Shown here: in pieces, positions 52,990 to 62,578 of the stretch
How the letters are laid out: every line of letters starts with the position of its first letter
Position numbering within the stretch: position 1 is the first letter of the stretch
Assembly (NCBI GenBank): GCA_944363505.1
Contig: CALVUD010000009.1
Location: 1-64,000, forward strand
Reading direction: 5' to 3'
DNA: 64,000 nucleotides
Origin: an uncultured Clostridia bacterium
Lineage (GTDB): Bacteria > Bacillota > Clostridia > Christensenellales > DTU072
The notes under the pieces: generated by a model
Databases searched by the model: none
What the model saw: only the letters and a program-made list of their open reading frames with translations
What the model was told of the DNA's origin: nothing
Translations under genes and position numbers: made by a program

Positions 52990-55419
52990 TTAAAGTTTGT
53001 TCTCTCTGGCAAGACGCGCGCGTTTGTTCATCGTAAACACGCCTTTCATTATCGTGCCCAGCGACCTTAAACGCTTTTCTCGGTTGAACAGATTGACGAG
53101 CGCCGCACCCATTTCCTCGGACAGCAATCCGCCCGACATGTTGACCATTGCGTGTACCGGAGTCTGCATGATGATGTTGACCATTATGTCCTTGCTGCCG
53201 AGTCCGGTGTCTTTCAGTACCTTGGGAAGCAGCCAGTTGACGAACTTGCCCAGTCCGGAACCCGCGTTCTTAGCGTCCTCGAACGTTGCCGAAGTGTCAA
53301 GCTTCGCGCCCGAAGGAGCGTTCTCGGGCATGGGTTTTCTGCCGAGAAGCTTTTCGAACTCATCTTCGGGTACATCCTTTACGTCGCACGAATAATAATG
53401 CGGCAACAGAATTTTGTCGTCGGGAATATCCGTTGCGTCGCCTTCGAGCGTAACCGCGGCTTTCAAACGGATATCCGCTGAAGAAGCGCCGACAAGTATC
53501 TCGAACTCTCCGCTCTCCACCTGCCACTCGCCCGCAGTACCGTTCCAGAACGCGAAAGCACGTTTGTCCAAAGCTATCGAAACGCGCTTTTTCTCGCCCG
53601 CTCCGAGCGCCACTTTTTCAAAGCCCTTCAGCTCTTTATAAGGTCTGTATGCGGTGTGTTCGACGTCTCTGACGTATAGCTGCACGACCTCTTTGCCGAA
53701 TACGTTACCTTTGTTCTCGACGTCGAAAGACACTATGAGGTCTTCTTTTAAAATATCGGCTTCGGGATTCTCTATCTTGAGATCGGAGTACCCGAACTCG
53801 GTATAAGACAATCCGTATCCGAACGGGAACAGTACGGGGACGTTCGCCGAATCGAAGTAACGGTAGCCGACATACAGCCCCTCTTTGTAATGCACGGATC
53901 TGACGCCGCCGGGGAAATATCCGTCCGCCGCCGCGTCGCCTAATTTCAACGGGAAAGTTTCCGCGAGTTTAGCGCTGGGATTGACTTCACCGAACAGGAT
54001 CTTGTATTCCGCTTCGCCTGCGGCTTCGCCGCCGAGATACGCTTCCAGAACGCCTTTTACCTTGTCGAGCCACGGCATCGCCACGGGAGCGCCGTTATGT
54101 AAGACCACCACCGTTTCGGGATTCGCCGCGGCGACAGCCTCGATAAGCGCGTTATGGTTATGCGGCATATCTATGACCTTTCTGTCGAAACCCTCGGACT
54201 CGTAAGCGTCTGTAAGCCCCGCGAACACTATCGCGACGTCTGCGGATTTTGCCGCCGCGACCGCTTCCGCGATCAATGCGGCGTCTTCCTCGTCGCGCTC
54301 GCGGTAGCCGCGCGCGTAAACCTTTTCGATGCCTTCGGCGGCGTCGTAAGCGCCTACCACGCGCGTGGTATTGATGTGCGAACTGCCGCCGCCCTGATGC
54401 CGCGGCTTTTTGGCAAACTCGCCGATAAACGCATACTTTTTGTCTTTTTTAAGCGGAAGTATGCCGTCGTTTTTGAGCAATACCATACATTCGGAAGCAA
54501 TTTCGACAGCCTTTTGATGGTCGACGTCGCGGTCGTAAACGCCCGCGCTCTTTTTTTCGGACTCCGCTATCATGTTGAGGATCAGTTCGCACGCGGCGTC
54601 CACTTTCTTTTCGTCCAGTTCGCCGTTTTTTACCGCCTCGACGATCTTGCGGTCGTTCTTGCCGCCGCTGGACGGCATTTCGAGTTCGAGTCCCGCCTTT
54701 ACGCCGTCGACGCGCTTATGCACCGCGCCCCAATCGGTCATGACCATGCCCTTATAGCCCCATTCGTCGCGCAGAACCTTGGTCAGCAGCCACTCGTTTT
54801 CGGAGGAATACACGCCGTTGATGCGGTTATACGAGCACATCAGCGTCCAGGGCGCGCTCTTTTTGACAGCCGTTTCGAAACCGGGAAGATATATTTCTCT
54901 CAGGCTCCTTTCGTCGACCTCGGCAGAGATGGTCATACGTCTGCCTTCCTGGTTGTTCGCCGCGAAATGCTTCAGGCTGACGCCCACGCCGTTAGACTGC
55001 ACTCCCTTTATGTATGCCGCCGCGAGTTCCCCCGTCAGATACGGGTCCTCGGACATATACTCGAAGTTTCTGCCGCACAGCGGACTGCGCTTTATGTTGA
55101 TTGCGGGTCCGAGAAGCACAGCCAGCTTTTCAGCGGCGGCTTCGGCGCCGAGCGCGTTGCCCTGTTTTTCGGCGAGTTCGCGGTCAAACGACGCCGCGAC
55201 TCCCACCGAAGTCGGGAAACAGGTTGCGACTATGCTTTCGTTTATGCCCAGATGGTCGCCCCCTTCCGCCTGTTTTCTGAGTCCGTGCGGACCGTCGGAC
55301 ACCATGACCTCGGGCACTCCTTTTTCGGGTACGCTCTTAAGGCGCCAGAAGTCCTTGCCGGACAACAGACCGGCTTTTTCCTCGAGAGTAAGTTCGGATA
55401 TTATTTTTTTTACGTCCAT
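52990..55419 (-). CDS. GH3 beta-glycosidase
   Basis: An 809-residue glycoside hydrolase family 3 enzyme (beta-glucosidase or xylosidase type). The nucleophile is D229 in 'GMVMTDWGAVHKRVD'; the (alpha/beta)6 domain follows with 'HQGGGSSHINTTRV', then a fibronectin-III-like domain ('FSFDVENKGN' region, near 560-630). The last 150 residues form an extra C-terminal extension not needed for GH3 fold, also seen in some clostridial homologues. It has no signal peptide, so it acts on imported oligosaccharides. Last gene of the operon with the transporter and the 344-residue protein. Confidence 0.93.
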   Translation of the reverse strand: MDVKKIISELTLEEKAGLLSGKDFWRLKSVPEKGVPEVMVSDGPHGLRKQAEGGDHLGINESIVATCFPTSVGVAASFDRELAEKQGNALGAEAAAEKLAVLLGPAINIKRSPLCGRNFEYMSEDPYLTGELAAAYIKGVQSNGVGVSLKHFAANNQEGRRMTISAEVDERSLREIYLPGFETAVKKSAPWTLMCSYNRINGVYSSENEWLLTKVLRDEWGYKGMVMTDWGAVHKRVDGVKAGLELEMPSSGGKNDRKIVEAVKNGELDEKKVDAACELILNMIAESEKKSAGVYDRDVDHQKAVEIASECMVLLKNDGILPLKKDKKYAFIGEFAKKPRHQGGGSSHINTTRVVGAYDAAEGIEKVYARGYRERDEEDAALIAEAVAAAKSADVAIVFAGLTDAYESEGFDRKVIDMPHNHNALIEAVAAANPETVVVLHNGAPVAMPWLDKVKGVLEAYLGGEAAGEAEYKILFGEVNPSAKLAETFPLKLGDAAADGYFPGGVRSVHYKEGLYVGYRYFDSANVPVLFPFGYGLSYTEFGYSDLKIENPEADILKEDLIVSFDVENKGNVFGKEVVQLYVRDVEHTAYRPYKELKGFEKVALGAGEKKRVSIALDKRAFAFWNGTAGEWQVESGEFEILVGASSADIRLKAAVTLEGDATDIPDDKILLPHYYSCDVKDVPEDEFEKLLGRKPMPENAPSGAKLDTSATFEDAKNAGSGLGKFVNWLLPKVLKDTGLGSKDIMVNIIMQTPVHAMVNMSGGLLSEEMGAALVNLFNREKRLRSLGTIMKGVFTMNKRARLARENKL

Positions 55420-55430
55420 ATTTCTCCTGA

Positions 55431-56465
55431 TTATTTATGGCACATCTCCGCCATATAGGGATAATTGTTTATATCCAGCTTTTCGGGTTGGTTTTCATAG
55501 TAGTACGTGGTCATAAAGTCCAGATCCGAGGACAGTTTCATGATGCTTCTCTTGCCTTCCCACGAATCCAGCGCGTGGTAAGTCCTGAAGTATCCCGTAT
55601 TCCATATAGTCATGCTCTGAACGAGCTTGGTATAGTGCGCGTCGGGGCTTTCGGAACTCGCTCTGAGGCTGTCCAAAAGGTTTTGCGGGACCTTGTTGGG
55701 GTCGAGTTCGAAATCGACGGTGTAATATCCTTCGCCGTCGCCGGTTTCGGTATAAGTGATGGACGCGCTGAGAATGGTATCCTCGCTGACTTCGTGATCG
55801 GTATGGCGGAAGTCGCCCTCCTGATCGGCATAGTATACGATTTGCGGCAGATATTTGACGTCGCAGTTATCCCAGTTCGCGCTGATGACGGCGGTGCCGT
55901 CCTCGTTTTCGATATATTCGGGACCTTTGCCTTTTTTGTTCTCTCCCGAACCGTTATATGCCTTTCTGGAAATCATCGCGGGATCGCCGTTTTCGTCGAC
56001 CAAGGTTGAGTCGGTATAGACGGCTTCGGCATAGTGAGAGCCGGAGGGCGCGAACAATCCTGCCAGGCTGGACATGAGGTTATCGGCGTCGGGTATCGAA
56101 AAATCGAGATAGTAACGCTTGTCGCCGTCTTTTACGCAATAACGTTCGCCGGGCACGGACATGCTGCCGAACATTACGGAAGTATACTGCACGTTAAAAG
56201 CCGCTCTTTCGGCATTTTTATATTTTTCGCATGCGATCGCATACAGTTCCGCCGCCAGGGCTATCACCTCTTCCTGAGGGGTTTCCTCGGTGGGAAGTTC
56301 GATGTCCAGCACGGTATCACCCTCGAATTTGACGTATTGCGGTGCGTCAAGGTCGCCGCGCTTGTCTTTGCCGCCCGTCATATACGAGCCGAAAACAACC
56401 AGCGCCGTAACCACCGCGGCAAGCAGTACCAGTATCGCAACCGTCTTTCTCACTTTTTTTGCCAT
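55431..56465 (-). CDS. Membrane-anchored protein in a sugar operon, unknown
   Basis: A 344-residue protein with a single N-terminal membrane segment (about residues 9-29, after MAKKVRK) and a secreted domain; there is no lipobox. The domain is acidic, rich in aromatic residues and beta strands. I do not recognise it. It lies 11 bases upstream of the GH3 gene and 48 bases downstream of the transporter gene, so it is expected to act with carbohydrate capture or use, on the outer face of the membrane. Confidence 0.7.
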   Translation of the reverse strand: MAKKVRKTVAILVLLAAVVTALVVFGSYMTGGKDKRGDLDAPQYVKFEGDTVLDIELPTEETPQEEVIALAAELYAIACEKYKNAERAAFNVQYTSVMFGSMSVPGERYCVKDGDKRYYLDFSIPDADNLMSSLAGLFAPSGSHYAEAVYTDSTLVDENGDPAMISRKAYNGSGENKKGKGPEYIENEDGTAVISANWDNCDVKYLPQIVYYADQEGDFRHTDHEVSEDTILSASITYTETGDGEGYYTVDFELDPNKVPQNLLDSLRASSESPDAHYTKLVQSMTIWNTGYFRTYHALDSWEGKRSIMKLSSDLDFMTTYYYENQPEKLDINNYPYMAEMCHK

Positions 56466-56513
56466 AAAAATGCCTCCTGATTTCGAATATGATTTATATG
56501 CAAGTTGTTATTG

Positions 56514-58166
56514 TCAATCGTCGCCCGCGCCGAGCATCTCGAGCTTGGACTGTTTGGGCGGCGCCTTGGAATCGCCGTGCTTTACGAATACCATCAGCAG
56601 AATGGCTATCGCAACGCAAATCGTCGAATAAAGGAACAGATATTTGCTGCCCCATTTATCCATTATCAGACCGGCGATAAACGGCGTGATCGCCTGCGCG
56701 CTCATGGTCGCGGCATAGTAGAATCCGGTATATTTACCCGTATCCCCCGACGACGCCAGCTCGACGACCATCGGGAAAGTGTTGACGTTGGCTATTATCA
56801 GACCAAAGCCCGCTATCAAATAGAATATGGTATACAGATATACCGCCGCGGCTGATGGAGAGGAGGCGAAGAAGTATATCAGAATAAACGAAATCGTGGC
56901 GAAGCCGAAGCCGAGCATTATCGATTTTCTTCTGCCTATTTTGACCGCGAGCATGCCGACCGGTATGAACGCTACCGCGGAGATACCCATCGAAATTCCC
57001 GATATGACGCCGCCGAGACCCGACGAAAGGTTCAGAGTCTTTGTCAGATAGATCGACAAATTCGAAGAAATGGCGTTATAGCCCATGAACCACATGAATA
57101 TGCTCGCCAGTATCAGCAGGAACGACGCAAAACGCGAACGCTTGTAATTTTTGATCTCCTCCGAATCGGGAGTCTCCCCCTCTGTTTGCTCGGGCGCGTC
57201 ATCGTCGTCGTTGCTTATCCCGTATTCGGCGCAGAGCGCTTCGCACTCTCTGACCATCTTTGGTTCCTTAACAAGCCACAGGAACAGCGCAAGCATTATG
57301 ACCATCGACGCCGCCACCGCAACGAATATCGCGATAAAGCCCGTCGGATTTATCAGAAGCGTTATCGTATATATAAGGAACGCCACCGCTCCGCCTGCGC
57401 CGCCCGCAAGATTTATCATGGCGTTTGCCTGCGAACGCAAGGGTTTGGGCGTAACGTCGGGCATCAAAGCCACCGCGGGCGAACGGAACGTCGCCATAGC
57501 CACCAGCACGAAGAACAGTATTATCATATAGATAATAAGCGAAGTCGTGTTGTTCTTCGTCAGTTTTTCGTAAACCTGATCGGAAGCGTAGCTGTTTATT
57601 CCCGTCTCGACGTAGCGGGAGTACGCCTCGGTGGTTTCGCCGTCGGCGTCTTTGGGATTCAGCGCGATCTCCAGATAATCTTGAAGATCGTTTATGCCGC
57701 CCTGCTTCAGAAAATCGTGATCGCAATAATCGGCGTTGCCGGTATTGAACAGCATCGTATATATCTGTTCCGCGTTATAGGTTTTTCCCGCGGCGTCGGT
57801 ATACGAATAATCGGGGGAATCCGTGGCGGTTATTTCCGCTCTCAACGCCTCGCCGTCTTTAAGCTGGCTGTTTGCGGATATCGGAACAAAAATCATCAGC
57901 ACCACGCTGACCAGAGTACCCACAACGATAAACGGCGTTCTGCGCCCCCACTTGGTATGCGTTTTGTCCGAGATCCTGCCGAAAACAGGCAAAAGGAATA
58001 AGGACAACAGGTTGTCAAGCCCCATTACCAGACCGCGGATACTGTTCGGCAGTCCGTAAGCGTGCTCCAGCAAAAGCGGAACGACGTAGTCGTAAGCGGT
58101 CCAGAACACCATTATGATGGCAAACGCCAACCCGACCTTCAGAGTTTTCCAATAATTTAACTTCAT
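56514..58166 (-). CDS. GPH/MFS sugar transporter
   Basis: A 550-residue 12-helix transporter of the major facilitator superfamily, similar to the GPH (glycoside-pentoside-hexuronide) group: 'GRISDKTHTKWGRRTPFIVVG' gives the D-(K/R)-T-x-x-x-(R/K)-x-G-R-R-x-P signature between helices 2 and 3. An unusually long, acidic external segment lies near residues 95-200, and a hydrophilic central loop near 305-340. It likely imports a glycoside that the downstream GH3 cleaves. It is preceded by a consensus promoter. Confidence 0.85.
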   Translation of the reverse strand: MKLNYWKTLKVGLAFAIIMVFWTAYDYVVPLLLEHAYGLPNSIRGLVMGLDNLLSLFLLPVFGRISDKTHTKWGRRTPFIVVGTLVSVVLMIFVPISANSQLKDGEALRAEITATDSPDYSYTDAAGKTYNAEQIYTMLFNTGNADYCDHDFLKQGGINDLQDYLEIALNPKDADGETTEAYSRYVETGINSYASDQVYEKLTKNNTTSLIIYMIILFFVLVAMATFRSPAVALMPDVTPKPLRSQANAMINLAGGAGGAVAFLIYTITLLINPTGFIAIFVAVAASMVIMLALFLWLVKEPKMVRECEALCAEYGISNDDDDAPEQTEGETPDSEEIKNYKRSRFASFLLILASIFMWFMGYNAISSNLSIYLTKTLNLSSGLGGVISGISMGISAVAFIPVGMLAVKIGRRKSIMLGFGFATISFILIYFFASSPSAAAVYLYTIFYLIAGFGLIIANVNTFPMVVELASSGDTGKYTGFYYAATMSAQAITPFIAGLIMDKWGSKYLFLYSTICVAIAILLMVFVKHGDSKAPPKQSKLEMLGAGDD

Positions 58167-58193
58167 CCTGCTCTCCTTGATAAAGATATTTTA

Positions 58194-58222
58194 ATTATAA
58201 ACTAACGCGCGCGCTCTTTCAA
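58194..58222 (-). promoter_or_regulatory. Promoter of the transporter/GH3 operon
   Basis: TTGAAA (58222-58217) and TATAAT (58199-58194), 17-base spacer, on the minus strand, about 30 bases before the transporter start. Confidence 0.8.
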
Positions 58223-58243
58223 GATGTTTTTTGTATCGGCGAC

Positions 58244-58273
58244 AAAAAAGCCGTCCCGGTTCCGGAACGGCTT
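58244..58273 (-). terminator. Minus-strand terminator upstream of the transporter promoter
   Basis: AAGCCGT-CCGG and CCGG-ACGGCTT form a long stem with one mismatch, followed on the minus strand by six T's. No minus-strand gene precedes it: recD2 is on the other strand. Either an unannotated RNA ends here or it insulates the sugar operon from antisense transcription of recD2. Confidence 0.65.
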
Positions 58274-58380
58274 CGGTAAATTCCATTTTTTTATCAGGCG
58301 AACGCGACGCATGGCGCCGCGCATAGACTTAAGACGTTTTCCGGACCGGATACGCCGCGAAAGGAACTTGTCCGCCCGAC

Positions 58381-58409
58381 TTGCTTTTTTCGCACGATTT
58401 AATTAAAAT
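58381..58409 (+). promoter_or_regulatory. Promoter of recD2-comF-tsaD
   Basis: TTGCTT and TAAAAT with a 17-base spacer, 28 bases before the recD2 ATG. The leader holds a small stem (GCGGG/CCCG) next to the GGAGG site. Confidence 0.6.
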
Positions 58410-58437
58410 AGAATGAGCGGGTTCGCCCGGAGGTTTT

Positions 58438-60636
58438 ATGGTTATCGAAGGCAGCGTACAGACAATTATTTTCCGCTCCGAAGAAAGCGGATACACGGTG
58501 ATCGATTTCGCGACGGAAAGCCGCAGCGTAACCGTGGTCGGATGCATGCCCGAAATAGGCGAAGGCGAGTATTTAAGATTCGAAGGAAAATGGGTTACGA
58601 ACTCACGTTACGGCGAACAGTTCAAAGCCGAAAACGTTTCCTTCGTAGCCCCCACCGATCCCGAAAGCATCGTACAGTATCTGTCGGGAGGACTGTTCGA
58701 GGGAGTGGGCGAACTGACGGCCCGGAACATAGTTTCCAAATTCGGAGCGGCTACGCTTGATATTATAGAAAAGGCTCCCGTTCGCCTGATGGAGGTTACC
58801 GGAATAGGCAAATTGCGCGCGTTATCCATCGCGGAATCATACCGCAGAAATTCGTCTTTGAAAAACGTCATGCTCTTTTTGCAGGGGCATTCGGTACCCT
58901 TGAAACTCGCCGTGAAGATTTATGAAAAGTACGGCGAAGATACCGAACGGCTGATAACGGAAAACCCCTACCGCCTCGCTTCGGAAATCGACGGAATAGG
59001 TTTTTACAAAGCAGATAAGATAGCAGAAAAACTGGGCCTCGACCGCGGCTCCGAATTCAGACTCGCGGCGGGTATATCCGAGGCATTGTCCGAAGCGGGC
59101 AGACAAGGCGGACACACCGCCCTGGAAGAAAACGCCCTTATCGGGCGCGCCTCGGAACTGCTCGGGTGCGACAAGGATCCGGTTGCGGATCTGTTGCCGC
59201 GTTTGGTTATACGCGGCGAAATAGGCATGTATACCGCTGCTTCCGAAACGGAAAACGTCCGATATTATGCGCTTAACGTCAATCTCAATTCCGAAAAATC
59301 CATTGCCGCGCGCCTTATGAAATTGATCGGCGGGGTCGAAAACGCCGAGGACGTTTCCGCCGAAATCGACGTTTTCGAACGTACCTTCGACATCTATCTC
59401 GATTCCGATCAGCGCGCCGCCGTTCAAACGGCTTTGAACGCGGGCGTTTCCGTGATTACGGGCGGACCCGGAACGGGCAAGACGACTATTATCAGATGTA
59501 TTCTCGAACTCGCGGCGGCAAAGGGTATGACGTGTCTGCTTTCGGCGCCCACGGGTCGCGCGGCAAAACGCCTGACCGAAGCGACGGGCGAGGAAGCAAA
59601 AACCGTTCACCGTATGCTCGGTATGGACATGTCGAGCGGCAAACCGACATATAAATTCAACGAAAGCAAACCGCTGAAAGCCGACGTCGTGGTCGTGGAC
59701 GAGATAAGCATGGCGGACGTATACGTTTTTTCGGCGCTCCTGAAGGCTATACCGGAGGGCGCGAAGCTGATACTCGTAGGCGACAAGGATCAGCTTCCGA
59801 GCGTGTCTCCGGGAAACATCCTTGCGGACGTGATAGCTTCGGGGCTGATACCCGTCAGCACACTGAACAATATCCACCGTCAGGAAGCGGGCAGCCTCAT
59901 CGTGGTCAACGCCCACCGCATCAACAACGGCGAAATGCCTATAATCCGAAACGATTCAAAGGACTTTTTCTTTGAAACCAAATCGCGCCCCGAAGACATT
60001 CTGCAAGCCGTTGTCTCCCTGGTAACGGAAAGGCTTCCCAAATACTTTCACGTCGAACCGTCTCAGATACAGGTGCTGGCGCCTCTGAAGCGCAGTCCCG
60101 CAGGCGTCGAGGCGCTTAACGTCGCGCTCCGCGACGCTTTGAATCCGGACGGCGAAACGGCGGGCGCGGGTAACGATTTCAGAGTGGGCGATAAGGTGAT
60201 GCACACGGTAAACGATTACGAACTGGAATGGCGGCGAGGCTCCGAAAGCGGTACGGGCGTTTTCAACGGCGACCTCGGATATATCGTAAACGTGGTGCGA
60301 GGAGTAACAAGCGTCGAATTCGAGGACGGCAGAGTGGCGGATTACGACGCAGATCTGCGCGACGACCTGATGCTCGCATACGCCGTCAGCGTTCATAAAA
60401 GTCAGGGTTCGGAATTTCCGATCGTGGTCATCGCGCTGACGCCCGGGGGCGGCGCGTTGCTGAACAGAAATTTATTGTATACCGCGGTTACGCGCGCAAA
60501 AAACGCCGTGGTGCTGGTCGGTACGGAAACCACGCTGAAACGTATGGTCGACAATAAAAACGTACAAAAGCGCTATACGCTTTTAAAGGAGTTCCTATGG
60601 GACGCGGCAAAGAAAGCAAAACTGTTGAATTCCTGA
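58438..60636 (+). CDS. recD2: RecD2-type ATP-dependent DNA helicase
   Basis: A 732-residue SF1B 5'-3' helicase of the RecD2 (RecD-like, not in a RecBCD complex) type. It has the N-terminal OB-like domain, a helix-hairpin-helix region ('VTGIGKLRALSI', about 120), Walker A 'GGPGTGKTT' (about 341), Walker B 'VVVDEISM' (about 419) and 'AVSVHKSQGSEFP' (motif VI region). It works in DNA repair or replication restart. It overlaps comF by 40 bases. A GGAGG site precedes the ATG. Confidence 0.95.
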   Translation: MVIEGSVQTIIFRSEESGYTVIDFATESRSVTVVGCMPEIGEGEYLRFEGKWVTNSRYGEQFKAENVSFVAPTDPESIVQYLSGGLFEGVGELTARNIVSKFGAATLDIIEKAPVRLMEVTGIGKLRALSIAESYRRNSSLKNVMLFLQGHSVPLKLAVKIYEKYGEDTERLITENPYRLASEIDGIGFYKADKIAEKLGLDRGSEFRLAAGISEALSEAGRQGGHTALEENALIGRASELLGCDKDPVADLLPRLVIRGEIGMYTAASETENVRYYALNVNLNSEKSIAARLMKLIGGVENAEDVSAEIDVFERTFDIYLDSDQRAAVQTALNAGVSVITGGPGTGKTTIIRCILELAAAKGMTCLLSAPTGRAAKRLTEATGEEAKTVHRMLGMDMSSGKPTYKFNESKPLKADVVVVDEISMADVYVFSALLKAIPEGAKLILVGDKDQLPSVSPGNILADVIASGLIPVSTLNNIHRQEAGSLIVVNAHRINNGEMPIIRNDSKDFFFETKSRPEDILQAVVSLVTERLPKYFHVEPSQIQVLAPLKRSPAGVEALNVALRDALNPDGETAGAGNDFRVGDKVMHTVNDYELEWRRGSESGTGVFNGDLGYIVNVVRGVTSVEFEDGRVADYDADLRDDLMLAYAVSVHKSQGSEFPIVVIALTPGGGALLNRNLLYTAVTRAKNAVVLVGTETTLKRMVDNKNVQKRYTLLKEFLWDAAKKAKLLNS

Positions 60637-61337
60637 AAAAGGCGTATAATTCCCTCTTGGACTCAATGTTCCCCGAGGGGTACAGATGTCTCGGTTGCGG
60701 CACAGAGCTGAAAAGCGAATTCCACTCCCGCGCGCTGTGCGACGAGTGCGCCGATTCCCTGCCGTTCAAAACGGGAAAACTTTGTTCGGTATGCGGCACG
60801 GGTATCTTCGTAGGCACGCTGTGCAGGCACTGTTCGTGCGCCCTGCCCGAATACGACAAGGCTTACGCGCCATTTTTCTACGAAGGACTCGCGCGGAAAT
60901 TCGTGCTGGATCTCAAAAGCCGAGGCAGAGAATATATCGCGGATTATATGGCGGAATACATGTATCTGTATTATTCGTCGCTGGGGATAGAAGCGGACGT
61001 CGTGGTAAACGTGCCGTCCACGCCCAGAACTTTGAAACGCCGCGGCTTCGACCACACCGCGTTGATTGCCGAAGCTTTCGCGGCGCGTGCCGAACTGCCC
61101 TTCTTATCGTTATTGAAAAGAATATCCCATAAAAAGGATCAGACCAAACTCAGCTATGCCGAGCGATTCGCTTCCGTTGGCGGAGCGTTCGGACTTGCCG
61201 ACGCCTCGGGCGCGGCAAACAAGACGGTACTTTTAATAGACGACGTGCTGACTACGGGCGCCACCGCATCGGAGTGTGCCGCCGTATTGAAATCCGCAGG
61301 CGCAAAGCGCGTAAACGTATTGACTTTCGCAAGATGA
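60597..61337 (+). CDS. comF: ComF-family phosphoribosyltransferase-like protein
   Basis: A 246-residue ComF protein: an N-terminal zinc-binding part with C-L-G-C, C-D-E-C, C-S-V-C and C-R-H-C pairs, and a PRTase domain with 'TVLLIDDVLTTGATASE'. In natural competence ComFC helps DNA uptake and handling in the cytoplasm, though many anaerobes keep it without known competence. AAGGAG precedes the ATG, inside the end of recD2. Its stop overlaps tsaD's start (ATGA). Confidence 0.93.
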   Translation: MGRGKESKTVEFLKKAYNSLLDSMFPEGYRCLGCGTELKSEFHSRALCDECADSLPFKTGKLCSVCGTGIFVGTLCRHCSCALPEYDKAYAPFFYEGLARKFVLDLKSRGREYIADYMAEYMYLYYSSLGIEADVVVNVPSTPRTLKRRGFDHTALIAEAFAARAELPFLSLLKRISHKKDQTKLSYAERFASVGGAFGLADASGAANKTVLLIDDVLTTGATASECAAVLKSAGAKRVNVLTFAR

Positions 61338-62392
61338 AAAACTACCTTACAGATTCCCGTGAAAAATTGTCCTCTCTCCGTTCATTAAACGACTTCTATA
61401 TCCTGTCGTTCGAATCCAGTTGCGACGAAACCGCCGTTGCGGTTACCAAAGGACGGGAAATAGTTTCCAATATAATCAGTTCTCAAATCGAGATCCATAA
61501 GCGCTTCGGCGGCGTCGTCCCGGAGATCGCTTCCAGAAACCACGCTTTGCAGATCGACCATCTGACGCGGGAAGCGCTTGACGCCGCAGGTATAGAGCTT
61601 AAGGACGTTTCGGCTGTCGCCGTAACATACGGCGCGGGACTTTTGGGGGCGCTACTCGTCGGCGTATCGTATGCCAAGGCTCTGGCATACGCGGCAGATC
61701 TTCCGCTGATCGCGGTAAACCACATAAAGGGACACGTCGCCGCGAACTTTATTTCCGCTCCCGAACTCGAGCCTCCCTTTATCGCGCTCCTCGCAAGCGG
61801 AGGGCACACCTATATACTCTCGGTAAAGTCGATGTCGGATATGGAAATACTCGGCGCCACGCTGGACGACGCAGTGGGCGAAGCCTTCGATAAGGCGGCG
61901 AGGGTTTTGGGGCTCCCCTACCCGGGCGGCCCCGAAATAGAGCGCGCCGCAAAGGGCGGCAAACCCGTTTACAAGCTCCCGCGTGCATTAAAAGGCGAAA
62001 AGCGGTTGGATTTTTCGTTCAGCGGACTTAAGACGGCGCTTATAAACACCGTGCACGGCATGCGTCAGCGCGGCGAGGAATTTTCGCCCGCGGACGTCGC
62101 GTGTTCGTTCCAGACCGAAGCCGTCGGAGTGCTTGTGGACAACACCGCCGAAGCGGTCAGACGCACGGGAATAAAGACGGTGGCGCTTGCGGGCGGCGTC
62201 GGCGCAAACACATTGCTGCGCGAAACGCTTTCGGCGCGCGGCGAAAAGGAAGGATTCAAGGTCCTTCTTCCGCCCAAAAAACTTTGCACGGACAATGCGG
62301 CGATGATCGGAGTAGCGGCGTACGAAATGATACGGGAAGGCGTCTCCCCCGCTCCGCTTTCGCTTGACGCCGACCCGTCGTTGGAGCTGTAG
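61334..62392 (+). CDS. tsaD: tRNA t6A37 threonylcarbamoyltransferase subunit TsaD
   Basis: A 352-residue Kae1/TsaD. It has 'FESSCDETAVAV', the iron-binding H-x-x-x-x-H in 'RNHALQIDHL', 'LASGGHTYIL', 'SFSGLKTA' and 'LAGGVGANTLLRE'. With TsaBCE it makes t6A at position 37 of ANN-decoding tRNAs, an essential step. The N-terminus is about 20 residues longer than usual; the ATG at 61334 overlaps the comF stop, so it is kept. The longer reading to 61274 is in comF. Confidence 0.95.
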   Translation: MKNYLTDSREKLSSLRSLNDFYILSFESSCDETAVAVTKGREIVSNIISSQIEIHKRFGGVVPEIASRNHALQIDHLTREALDAAGIELKDVSAVAVTYGAGLLGALLVGVSYAKALAYAADLPLIAVNHIKGHVAANFISAPELEPPFIALLASGGHTYILSVKSMSDMEILGATLDDAVGEAFDKAARVLGLPYPGGPEIERAAKGGKPVYKLPRALKGEKRLDFSFSGLKTALINTVHGMRQRGEEFSPADVACSFQTEAVGVLVDNTAEAVRRTGIKTVALAGGVGANTLLRETLSARGEKEGFKVLLPPKKLCTDNAAMIGVAAYEMIREGVSPAPLSLDADPSLEL

Positions 62393-62436
62393 CGTCGAAA
62401 TTCACAATTCCGGCACAAAAACTTTGGATAACGCGA

Positions 62437-62465
62437 TTGCCAATGCCAACGCTTTATGATAAAAT
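62437..62465 (+). promoter_or_regulatory. Promoter of tRNA-Ser
   Basis: TTGCCA and TAAAAT with a 17-base spacer, 19 bases before the tRNA 5' end. Confidence 0.8.
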
Positions 62466-62483
62466 TTAACAAAGCGAGAATAC

Positions 62484-62572
62484 GGAAGCGTATCGAAGCG
62501 GTCATAACGAGGCGGTCTTGAAAACCGTTTGGGTTCACGCCCACGGGGGTTCGAATCCCTCCGCTTCCGCCA
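62484..62572 (+). tRNA. tRNA-Ser (anticodon UGA)
   Basis: An 89-nt class II tRNA with acceptor stem GGAAGCG/CGCTTCC, discriminator G, encoded CCA, D arm, anticodon loop CTTGAAA with anticodon TGA (62519-62521), a long variable arm (GGG..CCC) typical of serine, and T-arm GGGGGTTCGAATCCC. It reads UCN codons, in particular UCA. A promoter is upstream and a terminator downstream. Confidence 0.96.
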
Positions 62573-62578
62573 AACAAA

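Noticed and set aside
54154..55458. A 434-codon open frame on the plus strand opposite the GH3 gene
   Set aside because: Antisense shadow, with no family similarity and no initiation signal. The same holds for the long plus-strand frames at 24061-25059, 26374-27288, 32574-33830 and 8124-9188.
58274..58400. SRP RNA or another standard small RNA upstream of recD2
   Set aside because: The GGTCCGGAA stretch recalls the SRP loop but the GGAAGCAG part is missing, and the overall fold does not match. Kept only as a possible unknown transcript.
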